From Nitrosopumilaceae archaeon (GTDB lineage: Archaea > Thermoproteota > Nitrososphaeria > Nitrososphaerales > Nitrosopumilaceae), in the NCBI GenBank assembly GCA_022823825.1, contig JAJEHG010000045.1, forward strand, positions 23,721 through 87,720: a DNA stretch of 64,000 nt. The letters are read 5' to 3'. Numbering within the stretch: the stretch's first letter is position 1; each line of letters begins with the position of its first letter. Positions 7,840 to 17,408 of the stretch are shown in pieces. The translations under genes and the position numbers were made by a program. A model generated the notes under the pieces. It was given only the letters and a program-made list of their open reading frames with translations, was not told the DNA's origin and ran no database searches.

Positions 7840-9570
7840 ATGGAAACGTCCTTGGAATCCATCGGCACCTTGGAGTATGTGCTTGATCGGTACTCCAAGG
7901 ACTGGACGTGGAAGGTCACAGGCGACAGGGCCGTCAGCATGATCTCAAGGCTTGTCCCAAACGCGTGGTATGGCGAAAACGCAAGCGAGGTGATCATACC
8001 TGATACGGCCGAGAGCGTGCGCCACATCAAGATGATACTTGACAGGTACCCCCTCGTCATACGGTCAAAGTCCGCGTGGCAGCGGAAGCTGACGCGCACC
8101 CTGTCTCCGCGTCCCGTTCTGAAACCCATATCGCACAAGCTCAAGCGCGCGAAAGCCGGCCAGCAGTTCAGGGGCAAGCTGCTAAACTTTCAAAAGGAAG
8201 GGCTGGACTTTCTGCTAAAGTCGTCGGGAAACGCGCTTCTTGCCGACGAGATGGGGCTCGGCAAGACGGTCCAGACGCTGGCGTACGCGGCAACCGAAAG
8301 GCAGTCGTTTCCTGTGCTGGTGGTGGCGCCCCTGGTCACGCTCAACAACTGGGAGGCCGAGATTGCAAAGTTCCTAAAGAGGAAGAGCCGGAACGGCCGG
8401 ATTGTAGACGGCGATTCGCCCTCAGTTACGATGATAAGGACGGGCAAGCGCGACGCGCTTCCGAGATCCGACATCTACCTGATAAACTACGAGCTCCTCT
8501 ACAAGCGGCGCGCCGACCTTGCCGAGGCAGGGCTGCGCATGATAGTCTGCGACGAGGTGCATAACCTGCGCTCAAAGACCACCCAGAAATACAAGGCCGT
8601 CAAGGAACTCGCGGCGCTCGACACCGTCAAGTACCGCATAGGGCTCTCCGGCACCCCGATATACAACCACGGCTCGGAGATATGGCCGATTGTCAACATC
8701 ATAAAGCCCGGCCTGCTTGGCAGCTTTAAGGAGTTCTGCGAGTACTTTTGCTATGTCGACACGAAGGGAAAGGCAATCGTACTCGAGAGCAAGCGGGCCT
8801 CGCTCCGCAACGAGCTGCAAAAGCACGTCATGCTGCGCCGCAAAAAGTCCGACGTGCTCAAGGAGCTAAAGGACAAGGTGCGGTACAAGGAGATGGTGGC
8901 GTCAAACTCTGACTACTATTTGGAGGAGCTTGACAAGATATGGGCAAAGCTTACCGCCGAGCAGAAGGTCGCAAAGGACGAGTTTGAGCGTTCGGCCTCG
9001 TACCAGCGCGCAATCAAGAGCGAGCGGCAGGTTGCAGGCATTGCCAAGCTGTCGCACGTCATAAACTTTGTCAAGAACATCATGGAGATCGAGGAGAGCG
9101 TGGTGGTGTTCTGCCACCACAAGATAATCCACAAGATGCTCAACGACAGCCTCAAAGAGTTCTCGCCGGTCTCCATAATCGGGGGGCAGACTGACGCGGT
9201 GCGCAACGATCAGATCTCGAAGTTCCAGCGCGGCGACTCAAAGCTGATGATAGCCGGGATCAGGGCCGGCAATGTGGGGATAAACCTGACTGTCGCGAAA
9301 TACGTGATATTTGCGGAGCTTGACTGGAGCCCTGCCGTCCACCGGCAGGCCGAGGACAGGCTGCACCGCATAGGACAGAAGAACACCGTGTTTGCGTACT
9401 ATCTGATAGGAAGCGGAACGCTTGACGACCAGGTGGCCGGCGTGCTCGTGGACAAGAGCTATGAGATTGACGAGATAATGGACGCGACGGCGGACAACTT
9501 TGAGAACCGGAACAAGTCGGAGTTCATACTGGCCCAGATACAGGACAGGCTGAAGACGGGCGGGCGGTAA
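7840..9570 (+). CDS. SNF2-family DNA helicase/translocase
   Basis: A double-RecA ATPase of the SNF2/Rad54 group. Visible motifs are I (ADEMGLGKTVQTL, near residues 140-155), II (DEVH), III (LSGTPIYN), V (AGNVGINLTVA) and VI (RQAEDRLHRIGQ). The layout is close to SMARCAL1-like or bacterial HepA-like short forms: an N-terminal region of about 110 residues without a recognised domain, then the helicase core to the end. The C-terminal tail is short. Likely roles are remodelling protein-DNA complexes or fork restart. A TATA-like CAATAATTC at about 7814-7822 lies upstream of the ATG. The gene converges with a winged-helix gene, leaving 31 bases between stops. Confidence 0.9.
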   Translation: METSLESIGTLEYVLDRYSKDWTWKVTGDRAVSMISRLVPNAWYGENASEVIIPDTAESVRHIKMILDRYPLVIRSKSAWQRKLTRTLSPRPVLKPISHKLKRAKAGQQFRGKLLNFQKEGLDFLLKSSGNALLADEMGLGKTVQTLAYAATERQSFPVLVVAPLVTLNNWEAEIAKFLKRKSRNGRIVDGDSPSVTMIRTGKRDALPRSDIYLINYELLYKRRADLAEAGLRMIVCDEVHNLRSKTTQKYKAVKELAALDTVKYRIGLSGTPIYNHGSEIWPIVNIIKPGLLGSFKEFCEYFCYVDTKGKAIVLESKRASLRNELQKHVMLRRKKSDVLKELKDKVRYKEMVASNSDYYLEELDKIWAKLTAEQKVAKDEFERSASYQRAIKSERQVAGIAKLSHVINFVKNIMEIEESVVVFCHHKIIHKMLNDSLKEFSPVSIIGGQTDAVRNDQISKFQRGDSKLMIAGIRAGNVGINLTVAKYVIFAELDWSPAVHRQAEDRLHRIGQKNTVFAYYLIGSGTLDDQVAGVLVDKSYEIDEIMDATADNFENRNKSEFILAQIQDRLKTGGR

Positions 9571-9601
9571 GCCGGGGACCGCCCCTGCACGCACTGCGCC
9601 G

Positions 9602-10273
9602 CTATGGCCCGTCTGGCTCCGCCGCCGCGCCGCCGGTCGCGGATTTCTCATGCGACGCGCCTATCATGTCGCGGAGGCCCGACACCTTTTGCAATACGGC
9701 GCGCCGCTCGCCTGCTGACATCGTACGCGATGCGGACACGATGCGCTCTATCTCGTTTATGAGGTTGTACGTGCCCGGACCCTTTGGGATCTGGCTCGCG
9801 TATGTGCCGCTCCCCTCCCTTGATATGGCGTCCATCCTCTCGATCCCTTCTGGAAGTATCTCGTACACCTTTTGGGGGCCGCCGTCGCGTATCTGGGGGG
9901 CCGCCATTACGAATCCCTCCCTCTGGAGGCCCCCGAGCGCCTCCTCAAGCAGGCCATGCTGACCGATCCGCAATATGGCCATCATGTCTACGATGCCGCA
10001 TGAGCGTATCTCGAGCAGGCGCAGTATCCTTGCCCAGAGCGGTATCGAGTCTGACCACAGTATGGCATGCGCCGCGTCTGTCATGACGAACGAGCCGCCG
10101 TCTCTGTCAAGCCGCAAAAGGTCCCTGTCTCTGAGCGACGCTAGGGCGTCAAGTATCCTGCCCACTCCGAGCCTGCTGAGCGCAGAATGCTCGATTGCCG
10201 ATTCGTTGATCCTGCCATCCCCCGCAGCCGCAAGCTGCAGTATCTCCAGATCTATGGTGCCGAGCATTCTCAT
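9602..10273 (-). CDS. Winged-helix DNA-binding-type protein
   Basis: A 223-residue soluble protein. The N-terminal 70 or so residues look like a helix-turn-helix/winged-helix unit (LEILQLAAAGDGRINESAIE followed by RILDALASLRDRDLL). A second similar unit may follow (IVDMMAILRIGQHGLLEEAL, then LQREGFVMAAP). A helical C-terminal part contains ERIVSASRTMSAGERRAVLQ. A TATA-like GATATACAC (10292-10300) lies 20-30 nt before the ATG. A regulator is the natural guess; target and effector are not visible. Confidence 0.65.
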   Translation of the reverse strand: MRMLGTIDLEILQLAAAGDGRINESAIEHSALSRLGVGRILDALASLRDRDLLRLDRDGGSFVMTDAAHAILWSDSIPLWARILRLLEIRSCGIVDMMAILRIGQHGLLEEALGGLQREGFVMAAPQIRDGGPQKVYEILPEGIERMDAISREGSGTYASQIPKGPGTYNLINEIERIVSASRTMSAGERRAVLQKVSGLRDMIGASHEKSATGGAAAEPDGP

Positions 10274-10629
10274 GCCTGTGGTTGCGGCATGCCGTGTATA
10301 TCAACCTGCGACCGCCCGCGTCATTGTGGCGGCGCGCCGGCGCTGGCAGCGTAGCGCCATGCGGGCTGCCCTTTTCGGCCCTTGCGGCTTGGAGTATGCG
10401 CCATTGGCGACTTTGGAAGCGGCGCGTGCGTCAGCGCGTTCTGCACGAGCCGCTGGACCTGCGCGTCATCGAGCCTTCGGCGGGCGCTGCAGGATAATCC
10501 GTCGCGGGGCGGGGGTGCGATCTTAATATATTCAGATTATGTCGCTTGCAGCTGGCCTTGTCCCCCCCCCTTTGCAGGGCGCCTCAAACGAATAAACGCT
10601 TTTAAACCTAGGCCTGTTGTGAACCTCAT
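10274..10629. other. Divergent promoter region
   Basis: This is 356 bases between two diverging genes. It holds TATA-like boxes for the winged-helix gene (near 10296) and for the secreted repeat protein (CTTTTAAACC, about 10599-10608), and a run of nine C at 10562-10570. The track ORFs crossing it are Arg/Ala-rich shadows. Confidence 0.5.
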
Positions 10630-12816
10630 ATGAATTACCTTTTCGTCATTGCCGCAATATCTGCGATTCCTCTTCTAGTGACGGGCTCAGGCCCAAGCTC
10701 ATTGACTGAGGCTTTTGGCGCAAACAACGACATATGCGGGCTGCAGCTCTGCTCGGAGATCGAGGGCGGCCGCGACGCGTGGGTTGCGGCGCAGGCCGAC
10801 GAGTCGGACGAGGACGCCCCGGACGTGGATATTGCAGGCGTCACCTTGCCCCTTCACAAGGGGTACTATGACGGCCAGGCCGCGTACTACATCATAACGG
10901 AGGCAAGCGAACGCGTGCATGCCGACGTGATCACCCAGGCCCAGGGGTGGATCGTCGAGCACGTGCCGTCCCTGGCATCGGTCCCGGAGGACGTGCGCTC
11001 TGTCACATACATGTTTACAAACGGCGTGCGCGGCGACGGCGTGCACGGGTTCCAGAGCGAGGTCTTCACATCGGTCCCGGGACAGGGCGACTATTCGCCG
11101 CTGGCCGGACACGTGCACGTGACATGGCACGAGGGCGTGCTTCCAAAGATATTGATGTCCGAGAGCGACATATTGTCGGCCGCCGAGGCGGGTGACGTGG
11201 AGCTGACTGATCTTGACGTCGTGATTAACATGCCGCGGTTCACAATGTCGCCTGTACAGTCGGAGATGCTGGACAGGGCGCCTGAAAAGGTACTGAGAGT
11301 GCCGCTTCACTATGGGTTTTACGACGGACAAAAGGTGTACAACGTGATACTGGAATCCAGCGACAAGACGCACTCCGATCTGGTGTCGAGGCTGCAGGGG
11401 CTTGACTCTGTGCACGTACCAATGCTTGCAGACACCGATGCCGCCTCCGTCTCAAAGGTGTACTTCTTTACAAACGGCATAGAGGGGCCCGGCGTGCACG
11501 GATACCAGAGGCAGGTGTTTACGGCGGCCCCGGGCGACGAGGTGTACAGTCCGCTTTCCACGCATTTGCACGTGACGTGGACCAACGACGCGGATCCGCG
11601 ACTCTTGACGTCAGAGAGCTCCATTATGGCCGCAGAGGAGTCCGGCGACGTGATTCTGACTGAGATTCCCATTGTAATCAACATGCCGCTGTTGTCGCTT
11701 GACGCAAGCCAGATTATGGATCTTCCAAAGAACTTTGCACCCTTCGACGCCGTGATGGACTCCATGATGCAAGAGGAAGAAGAGGGAATGATGGCGCAAG
11801 AGGAAGAGGGAATGATGGCGCAAGAAGAGACTGCGATGGAAGAGCCACAAGAGATGAAACTGAGGCTCTCGAGGGCCAATGTTGCCGTAGACATCCCGCT
11901 GCACAAGGGATACTATGAGGGAAATGATGTGTATTATGTCATCACCGACACTAACAACGAGATCCATGCCGGCATAATCACCGAACTCCAGGACTGGAGG
12001 GTCGAGATGGCGCCCTTCCTTGGGAACGCCCCCGACGCGGCGCTCTCTACGACATACATGTTTACAAACGGGGTCGAGGGAGACGGCATACACGGATTCC
12101 AGAACCAGGTGTTTACAAGCACCCCTGAGCAGGCCGATGCGTACAGCGCGCTTGCAGCCCAGATGCATGTGACGTGGGCCGACTCGGCCGCCCCGCGCAT
12201 ACTTGACTCGGAGGCCGCCATAATGGAGGCCGCCGACGCCGGCGAGGTATCGCTTGACGACATCGGCGTGGTGATCAACATGCCGCACATCGTATGGCCG
12301 GGCGGGCAGATGATGGTAAAGGAGGACACGTCCGTAGACGACGAGACGCCGTATGGAGGGGGGCAGGTACTTGGAATCGACACCGAGGAGATGACCGTAA
12401 CGTTTGTCGCCCACCGGGGATGGGGCCCTGACGGGCGTACCATATACTATATCGTAACAGACGCCACGCCGAGCGGGCCTGCCAACATGATGGGGGTCGT
12501 CTCTGCAGATACCTCTGCCGCGCTCATTGCAAACTCTGCCGCAGTCGACCTGTACCAGTTTGCAAACGGCATTGCCGGCTCCGGACCTCTGGGATTCCAA
12601 CCTGGCATTGCAAGCTCCGCTCTTGGTGATGCGGGATATTCGCCCATGTGGCGCATCTACATCATATCGTGGAATGATCCCGCAGATGCAAGCCTGCTTG
12701 AGACAATAGGCGACATCCAGGCATACCTGGAGGAGGGGCTGATAACTGTCAGCCTAGCCCGCCCGATGGACAGCGATCACATTGTCAACTGCCCGTTTAT
12801 TGATCCGTTCCAGTAA
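10630..12816 (+). CDS. Secreted four-repeat protein, DUF7482-like
   Basis: A signal peptide (MNYLFVIAAISAIPLLVTGS) precedes four repeats of about 150 residues, starting near residues 50, 220, 415 and 585. Each runs PLHKGYYDGxxxYYIITxAS, then VTYMFTNGVxGxGVHGFQ, then YSPLxxHVHVTW, then a closing segment such as DVVINMPRF. I associate this pattern with an uncharacterised extracellular family of marine ammonia-oxidizing archaea (DUF7482 from memory; unverified). Repeats 2 and 3 are joined by an acidic Met-rich linker built from a short DNA repeat. There is no anchor segment, so it may be secreted or held in the S-layer. A TATA-like box lies about 27 nt upstream. Confidence 0.75.
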   Translation: MNYLFVIAAISAIPLLVTGSGPSSLTEAFGANNDICGLQLCSEIEGGRDAWVAAQADESDEDAPDVDIAGVTLPLHKGYYDGQAAYYIITEASERVHADVITQAQGWIVEHVPSLASVPEDVRSVTYMFTNGVRGDGVHGFQSEVFTSVPGQGDYSPLAGHVHVTWHEGVLPKILMSESDILSAAEAGDVELTDLDVVINMPRFTMSPVQSEMLDRAPEKVLRVPLHYGFYDGQKVYNVILESSDKTHSDLVSRLQGLDSVHVPMLADTDAASVSKVYFFTNGIEGPGVHGYQRQVFTAAPGDEVYSPLSTHLHVTWTNDADPRLLTSESSIMAAEESGDVILTEIPIVINMPLLSLDASQIMDLPKNFAPFDAVMDSMMQEEEEGMMAQEEEGMMAQEETAMEEPQEMKLRLSRANVAVDIPLHKGYYEGNDVYYVITDTNNEIHAGIITELQDWRVEMAPFLGNAPDAALSTTYMFTNGVEGDGIHGFQNQVFTSTPEQADAYSALAAQMHVTWADSAAPRILDSEAAIMEAADAGEVSLDDIGVVINMPHIVWPGGQMMVKEDTSVDDETPYGGGQVLGIDTEEMTVTFVAHRGWGPDGRTIYYIVTDATPSGPANMMGVVSADTSAALIANSAAVDLYQFANGIAGSGPLGFQPGIASSALGDAGYSPMWRIYIISWNDPADASLLETIGDIQAYLEEGLITVSLARPMDSDHIVNCPFIDPFQ
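11770..11829 (+). repeat. Short tandem repeat encoding an acidic linker
   Basis: The copies caagaggaagaagagggaat-gatggcg (27 nt) and caagaggaagagggaatgat-ggcg (24 nt) are followed by a partial third. In frame they give QEEEEGMMAQEEEGMMAQEE between two folded repeats. This is a likely site of slippage-driven length change. Confidence 0.8.
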
Positions 12817-12839
12817 TGACTGGCGGTGCAAAGCGCGCC

Positions 12840-12929
12840 ATACAAATGTAAGGTAACATGGCAAATATTTAGAAATATTTTAAGCAATAACATGGTTTTG
12901 TTTATTAATTATTATCGCGTACCTCATAC
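12840..12929 (+). promoter_or_regulatory. AT-rich promoter region with palindromic AAATATTT pair
   Basis: Two self-complementary AAATATTT/AAATATTTT words sit side by side (about 12863-12881). They are followed by TTTATTAATTATTA (12900-12913), about 25 nt before the ATG at 12930. It is far richer in A/T than its surroundings. The second block is a good TATA element; the first may be an operator or simply the terminator region of the upstream gene. Confidence 0.45.
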
Positions 12930-13304
12930 ATGAGCATAGCGGGAATGTACATGCTCAACACCAGCAGGTACGACGAGGAAAAGGTGGAGCAGGCCCTAGA
13001 AATGCTGTACGTGGATCGCCGAAACGAGTTTCGGACGCTCTCAGAGGTGCTCTTGTCCGAAAAGGCCCTCGAGTCCATGCCCAACTGGCGCGAGTTTGTC
13101 CTCAACTTTAGCCTGGACGTTGAAGAGGCGTTCCGGACATGGACGGGGGATTCGCCCCTTGTGCCAAGCTCGCCGCAAAAGGCGCTGACGCTGCTGCGCC
13201 AGCTTGGCCACAACAAGACCTCTATGAACGAGCTTGCGCACCTTCTCAACCTCTCGTTTAACATATCGCTGGAGTTCAAGGAGATCTACAGGCGCCTGCG
13301 ATAG
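12930..13304 (+). CDS. Conserved-looking protein of unknown function
   Basis: A 124-residue, mostly helical, soluble protein. The N-terminus reads MSIAGMYMLNTSRYDEEKVE, and the C-terminal part (TLLRQLGHNKTSMNELAHLL) could form a helix-turn-helix-like helical pair. It has no signal peptide or Cys cluster. The start is supported by the TATA-like element about 25 nt upstream. It converges with the glcD-like gene. I do not recognise the family. Confidence 0.65.
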   Translation: MSIAGMYMLNTSRYDEEKVEQALEMLYVDRRNEFRTLSEVLLSEKALESMPNWREFVLNFSLDVEEAFRTWTGDSPLVPSSPQKALTLLRQLGHNKTSMNELAHLLNLSFNISLEFKEIYRRLR

Positions 13305-13369
13305 CGCATCGTCGCTGCGCCGCCCCTTGTTTTTGCACTTGTCACAATCTGTTGGCGCCGCCCGGCCGC

Positions 13370-14929
13370 CTAGTGGCTGTCCGGAAGGTTTTCGGACAGG
13401 GCGCCGCCACCGTTAGCGAGGATCTTGCCCGGGTTCATCACGTTTGAGGGATCAAGCAGGCTCTTGAGCTCTGCAAACAGCCTCACGTTTTCCTGGCCGT
13501 ACTGCATCTCCACAAACTCCGAGCGGGCCAGCCCGTCCCCGTGCTCTCCTGTCGTGCTGCCACCAAGCGCGATTACCCTCTCAAAGTATTCTGCCACTAT
13601 CCGTCTCAGATGACGCGTCCCTCCCTTTTTTAGTACGAGGCGCGCGTGTATGTTCCCGCTGCCTGCGTGCCCGTACGTGACTATCCTGGCGCCGTATTTC
13701 TGCCGCATGTGGCGCAGCAGCGCGAAGAGTTCCGGCAGTGCGCCGAGTGGAACGACCGCGTCCTCTACCACGTGGGGCACCACCTCTTCGGTGTCGTCGT
13801 CTATTGATACGAGGCTGTAGTGCAGGGCCGAGTCCCTGTACCTCCACCACCTTGATATTTCGGGCTCGTCGGTTATGACGGTCTGCCTTGTGGACCTGCG
13901 CGCCAGCGAGGCCACGCCCTTTTCCCCGCCGCCGCCCTCCTCCCCGCGCGCGCCGCCACCGGGGCCCCCCGCACGCGGCATGCCCTCGGGCTCGAGTCCC
14001 CGGCCTTCATACTCGACGAACAGGAGGCACTGCGTGCTGCCGCCAAAGCCGCCGCCTATGTTGTCTAGTATCGTCCTGTCGACAAACTCTGCTGCCGACG
14101 GTCTCGTGGCGCCGACAAGCGCTAGGCAGTCGGCCGCCGCGTCTTGGTCTGCCTCGTACTCTAGTATGTGCAGCGTCCTTGACTCGGGCCGCCTTACTAC
14201 GTCGATTGTGGCCGATATAATGACGCCAAGCGTGCCCTCGGAGCCGGCTATGACCCTGTGGGCATCGCCTGCCGACGATACGGCGTCAAGCCTGTACCCG
14301 GACGAGTTCTTTGGAACATTGGGGTACCTAGACCTGTCTATCCGCCTTGCAATGTCCCATATCCCGGCCGCCGTGTCGGCGTCCTCCGGCAGCCTTGTGA
14401 GGTTGCCTTTCCCGTCCACGATCGTAATGCCGGACACGTTGTCTATGGTGGCGCCGTACTTTAGGCTCCTGCTGCCGGCCGCGTTGTTTGCAACCATGCC
14501 GCCTACCGTGCAAAAGGGGCCCACAGACGGGTTAGGCCCGAACATCATTCCAGAGGCCCCTAGGACGTCATCGAGCCTCCCCCTGGTGGCGCCGGCCTCG
14601 GCCTCGACTGAGCCGCCCGCCGGACCGAGCCGCACGGTTCTGATCCCGCTGATGTTTCTCATGTCGAGTATTATCCCGCGGTTGAGCGCTCCGCCGACGA
14701 GCCCCGTCCCTCCGCCCCTTGCCGTTATGGGCGCGCCCGCCTCGACTGCGATCCTTACGGCGGCCGACACGTCGTCCACGTCCCGCGGTATTACGACGAC
14801 GTCGGGCCTGACTGCATACGAGCTCGAGTCGACTGAATAGTATCCCGTGTGGTGCGGGGACGAGCCCACCTCGCCTGATATGGCAGACTCGAGTTTTGAG
14901 ACGAGGCGCGCCGCATCATACGGGGTCAT
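13370..14929 (-). CDS. glcD: FAD-linked oxidase, glycolate/D-lactate dehydrogenase type
   Basis: It oxidises a 2-hydroxyacid such as glycolate or D-lactate using FAD. The N-terminal FAD_binding_4 (PCMH) domain shows ITARGGGTGLVGGALNRG and FCTVGGMVANNAAGSRSLKY. The C-terminal FAD_oxidase_C domain shows TYGHAGSGNIHARLVL and STTGEHGDGLARSEF, and ends with LLDPSNVMNPGKIL. The length (519) is slightly above the usual 460-480. The extra comes from a Gly/Glu-rich insert (RAGGPGGGARGEEGGGGEKG) in the second domain. No TATA-like box is visible before the ATG. The HD-domain gene upstream on the same strand ends 156 bases away, so co-transcription is possible. No GlcE or GlcF subunit is adjacent. Confidence 0.88.
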   Translation of the reverse strand: MTPYDAARLVSKLESAISGEVGSSPHHTGYYSVDSSSYAVRPDVVVIPRDVDDVSAAVRIAVEAGAPITARGGGTGLVGGALNRGIILDMRNISGIRTVRLGPAGGSVEAEAGATRGRLDDVLGASGMMFGPNPSVGPFCTVGGMVANNAAGSRSLKYGATIDNVSGITIVDGKGNLTRLPEDADTAAGIWDIARRIDRSRYPNVPKNSSGYRLDAVSSAGDAHRVIAGSEGTLGVIISATIDVVRRPESRTLHILEYEADQDAAADCLALVGATRPSAAEFVDRTILDNIGGGFGGSTQCLLFVEYEGRGLEPEGMPRAGGPGGGARGEEGGGGEKGVASLARRSTRQTVITDEPEISRWWRYRDSALHYSLVSIDDDTEEVVPHVVEDAVVPLGALPELFALLRHMRQKYGARIVTYGHAGSGNIHARLVLKKGGTRHLRRIVAEYFERVIALGGSTTGEHGDGLARSEFVEMQYGQENVRLFAELKSLLDPSNVMNPGKILANGGGALSENLPDSH

Positions 14930-15085
14930 TGCAGCCGCGCCCCGGGTTTGGGGGTGCCGGCGCGTCTACCCGCCGCCGCCCCCTTGGCGCCGTTTCTCGT
15001 CTCCATCTCCATTGTCATCCTACCCTTGTCGTGTCGGCCGCCCCGCGTCCTGCATGCCCCCCCCCGCAGATGTCGCCCGCATCCG

Positions 15086-16405
15086 TCATAGGCTTATGCG
15101 GTAATAGTCCCATCTCTCGGGATCAAACCGGGCCACGAACTCGGCCTCTTCCTTGTCCACCCTGGCGCTGACCACGTCCCGAAGCGCAAAGCTTGTGAGG
15201 TATGTGTACTTTTTGGCGCTCGCCTGCATGATGAACATGTTGCGCATGCCGCTTCCGCCGCCCAGCCCCCAGTATCCTATGTTGAGTCCCATCGGCTCCA
15301 GGAATATGGTGTTGGACATGCCGTGGTTCTCGTCGCGTATCTCCTCCCTGAGCCTGTACCTCTCAAGCGGCCCGCCCTTTGCATATCCGACAATCTTGCC
15401 GTTCCGGCTGTTTACGCGCAGCGTCGTCAGTATGATTTCCGGGTCCATCACCGACTCCTCAAACGCCGCGTGCTCGAGCTGGAGCGGGGACGGCAGCTGC
15501 TCGAATATGTGGCGCAGGGTGCTGATGAACTCTGGATCGGTCCTGGTGTTTATTGACTCGATTGTGGGCACCAGCTTTAGGTTCTCGTACGCGTGCTCGG
15601 CCTGTATCGTAATCTCCTCCTGCCTGGCCTGGAAGAACGACAGCACGGTGCCGTAAAAGTTCTTTCTCATCTGCTTTGGGAGTATCTGCATTATGGCCCC
15701 TATCATGTCGTCCTCGTTTCCCAGCAGATCCTCAAAGTATGTGACCGCCCTGCGCACTATCTGCGAGGGACTCCATCCGAGGGCGTGGGCGTTCATCTTT
15801 GCCATCTCCATGGCCTTTGCAAAGTCGCCCAGGGCGTACCCGCTCATGCGGTCGATGACTGACAGGTACCTGCCCATCTCCATCACGTGACTCCTGAACT
15901 TGTGGTCGTCCCTGGTCATGTCCGAGCGCTCAAAGCACTGGAGCGCCCTCTCCTCTGCATTTTTCTTCATCTCCCCGGCCCAGGGATACGTGGTGCGCAG
16001 TATCAGCACCTTTACAATCTCAAAGTCTATTCCGGCCGCCCTGATCTGCCTCTGAAGGTTTTCGTCCCTCGATATGAAGTTCAGGACGCTCTCCTCGTGC
16101 GGCTTGTCCACGTTCTTTAGCGGATCCAAGTCGTGAAAGAGCGCCGCGACGTACAGGTGTTCTATGTCGCTCTGCGTAATGGCGATCATGTCCTGATCCA
16201 TGGCAAGCAAGGTCATGTACGTAACCTCCAGCTCGTGCCTGATGTTGTGGTACCCGTAGTATTCGGTGTCGAGCCCCTTTGTCTCGAAGAGGTTTATCGT
16301 ATAGTCGAGCATCTCCCTGTAGCATTCCCTGTCGATGCCGCGCCGCCTCATAAGGTCCAGTATCGACTCTTTTGTTGCGTGCGTGTATGCTGCAGTCGCC
16401 TGCAT
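15086..16405 (-). CDS. HD-domain protein with possible acyltransferase-like C-terminus
   Basis: Residues around 45-95 contain an HD-phosphohydrolase-like pattern: HNIRHELEVTYM, then AALFHDLDPLKN. These supply the H...HD metal ligands. The C-terminal 150 residues include LRVNSRNGKIVGYAKGGPLE and GLGGGSGMRNMFIMQASAKK, which may be a GNAT-like fold; this is weaker. The track ORF begins at 16729, but its first 100 residues are Arg/Gly/Pro-rich noise. A TTTAAA element at about 16430-16436 lies 25-28 nt upstream of the Met giving MQATAAYTHATKES, so I place the start at 16405. The Met seven codons upstream (16426) is the alternative. Substrate unknown. Confidence 0.72.
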   Translation of the reverse strand: MQATAAYTHATKESILDLMRRRGIDRECYREMLDYTINLFETKGLDTEYYGYHNIRHELEVTYMTLLAMDQDMIAITQSDIEHLYVAALFHDLDPLKNVDKPHEESVLNFISRDENLQRQIRAAGIDFEIVKVLILRTTYPWAGEMKKNAEERALQCFERSDMTRDDHKFRSHVMEMGRYLSVIDRMSGYALGDFAKAMEMAKMNAHALGWSPSQIVRRAVTYFEDLLGNEDDMIGAIMQILPKQMRKNFYGTVLSFFQARQEEITIQAEHAYENLKLVPTIESINTRTDPEFISTLRHIFEQLPSPLQLEHAAFEESVMDPEIILTTLRVNSRNGKIVGYAKGGPLERYRLREEIRDENHGMSNTIFLEPMGLNIGYWGLGGGSGMRNMFIMQASAKKYTYLTSFALRDVVSARVDKEEAEFVARFDPERWDYYRISL

Positions 16406-16675
16406 ACCATACTGGTCTCTTGGCATGCTTTTAAAGATCACCGCGCGCGTGGCGGGGGCGACGGCAGCAGCGTGCGGTTCTGGATTGGCGCTGTTGCGGG
16501 ATTTGGGCGTGAGAGAAGGCCTTCCTTTGGCTGGGAAGGCGGACTGACCTGGCCGACTGACCCTGCCTGACCTTGGCACGCAGGCCTCTCCACGTCCTCT
16601 CCCTTCCCCCCCCCCAATGCCGCGCCAGGCCGTGCGGAGCGCCGCATGCACAAGGTTCAATACTCCTGGCCTCGA

Positions 16676-17215
16676 ATGGCCCGCGTGAGCGGGGAGGACA
16701 ACCACACGCGCGGCGCCAGGCAAGATCATGCCCTGCAGCTGCGCACCGAACTGTCAAAGCTTGCGTCCTCGAGCTCTTCTGAGTTCGTCGCACGTTTTGG
16801 CGGCGCCGGCAGACCCGCCACATACGCACTGCGTGACGTGACCGTAAGTGGGCCTCCCCCGGAGCGGGACGTCCCGGCACGCGGCTCTGAGGGGGACAAC
16901 CGAACCTATTTCACAAAGAGTCCCATATGCCGCATAAACTGCTCCGTCCGGGACGCCTCCATACTTGACGAGGTCACGCCCAGAATGCTGGGGCCCGGAA
17001 CGGACTTTGCGGCGGTGCAGGTGGATATCTGCACCGGGCCCGGATGCGTGGCGGCCCGCCTTGTCGCAAACGTTACGGGCAGCGTGGAGGTGCCATCAGA
17101 GTCACGCGTACAGCTCGTACTTGTGGTGGTGGACGTGGTAGATCCGCGACTCGGCTCCAGCATGGGGCACGACGAGCTGCGGAGCGTTGCCAAAACCGGG
17201 CTGAAAAACTCCTGA
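16676..17215 (+). CDS. Hypothetical protein
   Basis: A frame of 179 residues from the internal ATG (MARVSGEDNHTRGARQ). Residues 20-40 have a helical, Ser-rich stretch (LRTELSKLASSSSSEFVARF). The C-terminal half has a hydrophobic beta-like strand (RVQLVLVVVDVVDPRLG) and several Cys (SPICRINCSV, DICTGPGCVAA). The TATA-like signal (TTCAATACT near 16656) is weak. The opposite-strand ORFs are Arg/Pro-rich and less protein-like. I do not recognise it and hold the call with moderate doubt. Confidence 0.5.
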   Translation: MARVSGEDNHTRGARQDHALQLRTELSKLASSSSSEFVARFGGAGRPATYALRDVTVSGPPPERDVPARGSEGDNRTYFTKSPICRINCSVRDASILDEVTPRMLGPGTDFAAVQVDICTGPGCVAARLVANVTGSVEVPSESRVQLVLVVVDVVDPRLGSSMGHDELRSVAKTGLKNS

Positions 17216-17408
17216 CGGGCTTGCCCACCGTGCGCGGCGTCTGCCACCCGGCCGTGCCCATGCAGCTTCCTTTCCGCCCAAGCGCCGTCTCTCTTCGGAC
17301 GCGGGCCTGTTTTTTTCTTGGCGAGGGTGCATTCCTGTGCGGGTCGGGCATGGCATAAAATTACGCCCGCGTGGGCACGCAAGCCGGCGCTTGCGTCGGG
17401 CGGCTTGC

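Noticed and set aside
16426-16729. N-terminal extension of the HD-domain ORF
   Set aside because: About 100 residues of Arg/Gly/Pro-rich sequence upstream of a TTTAAA element. The promoter position argues that this DNA is not translated.
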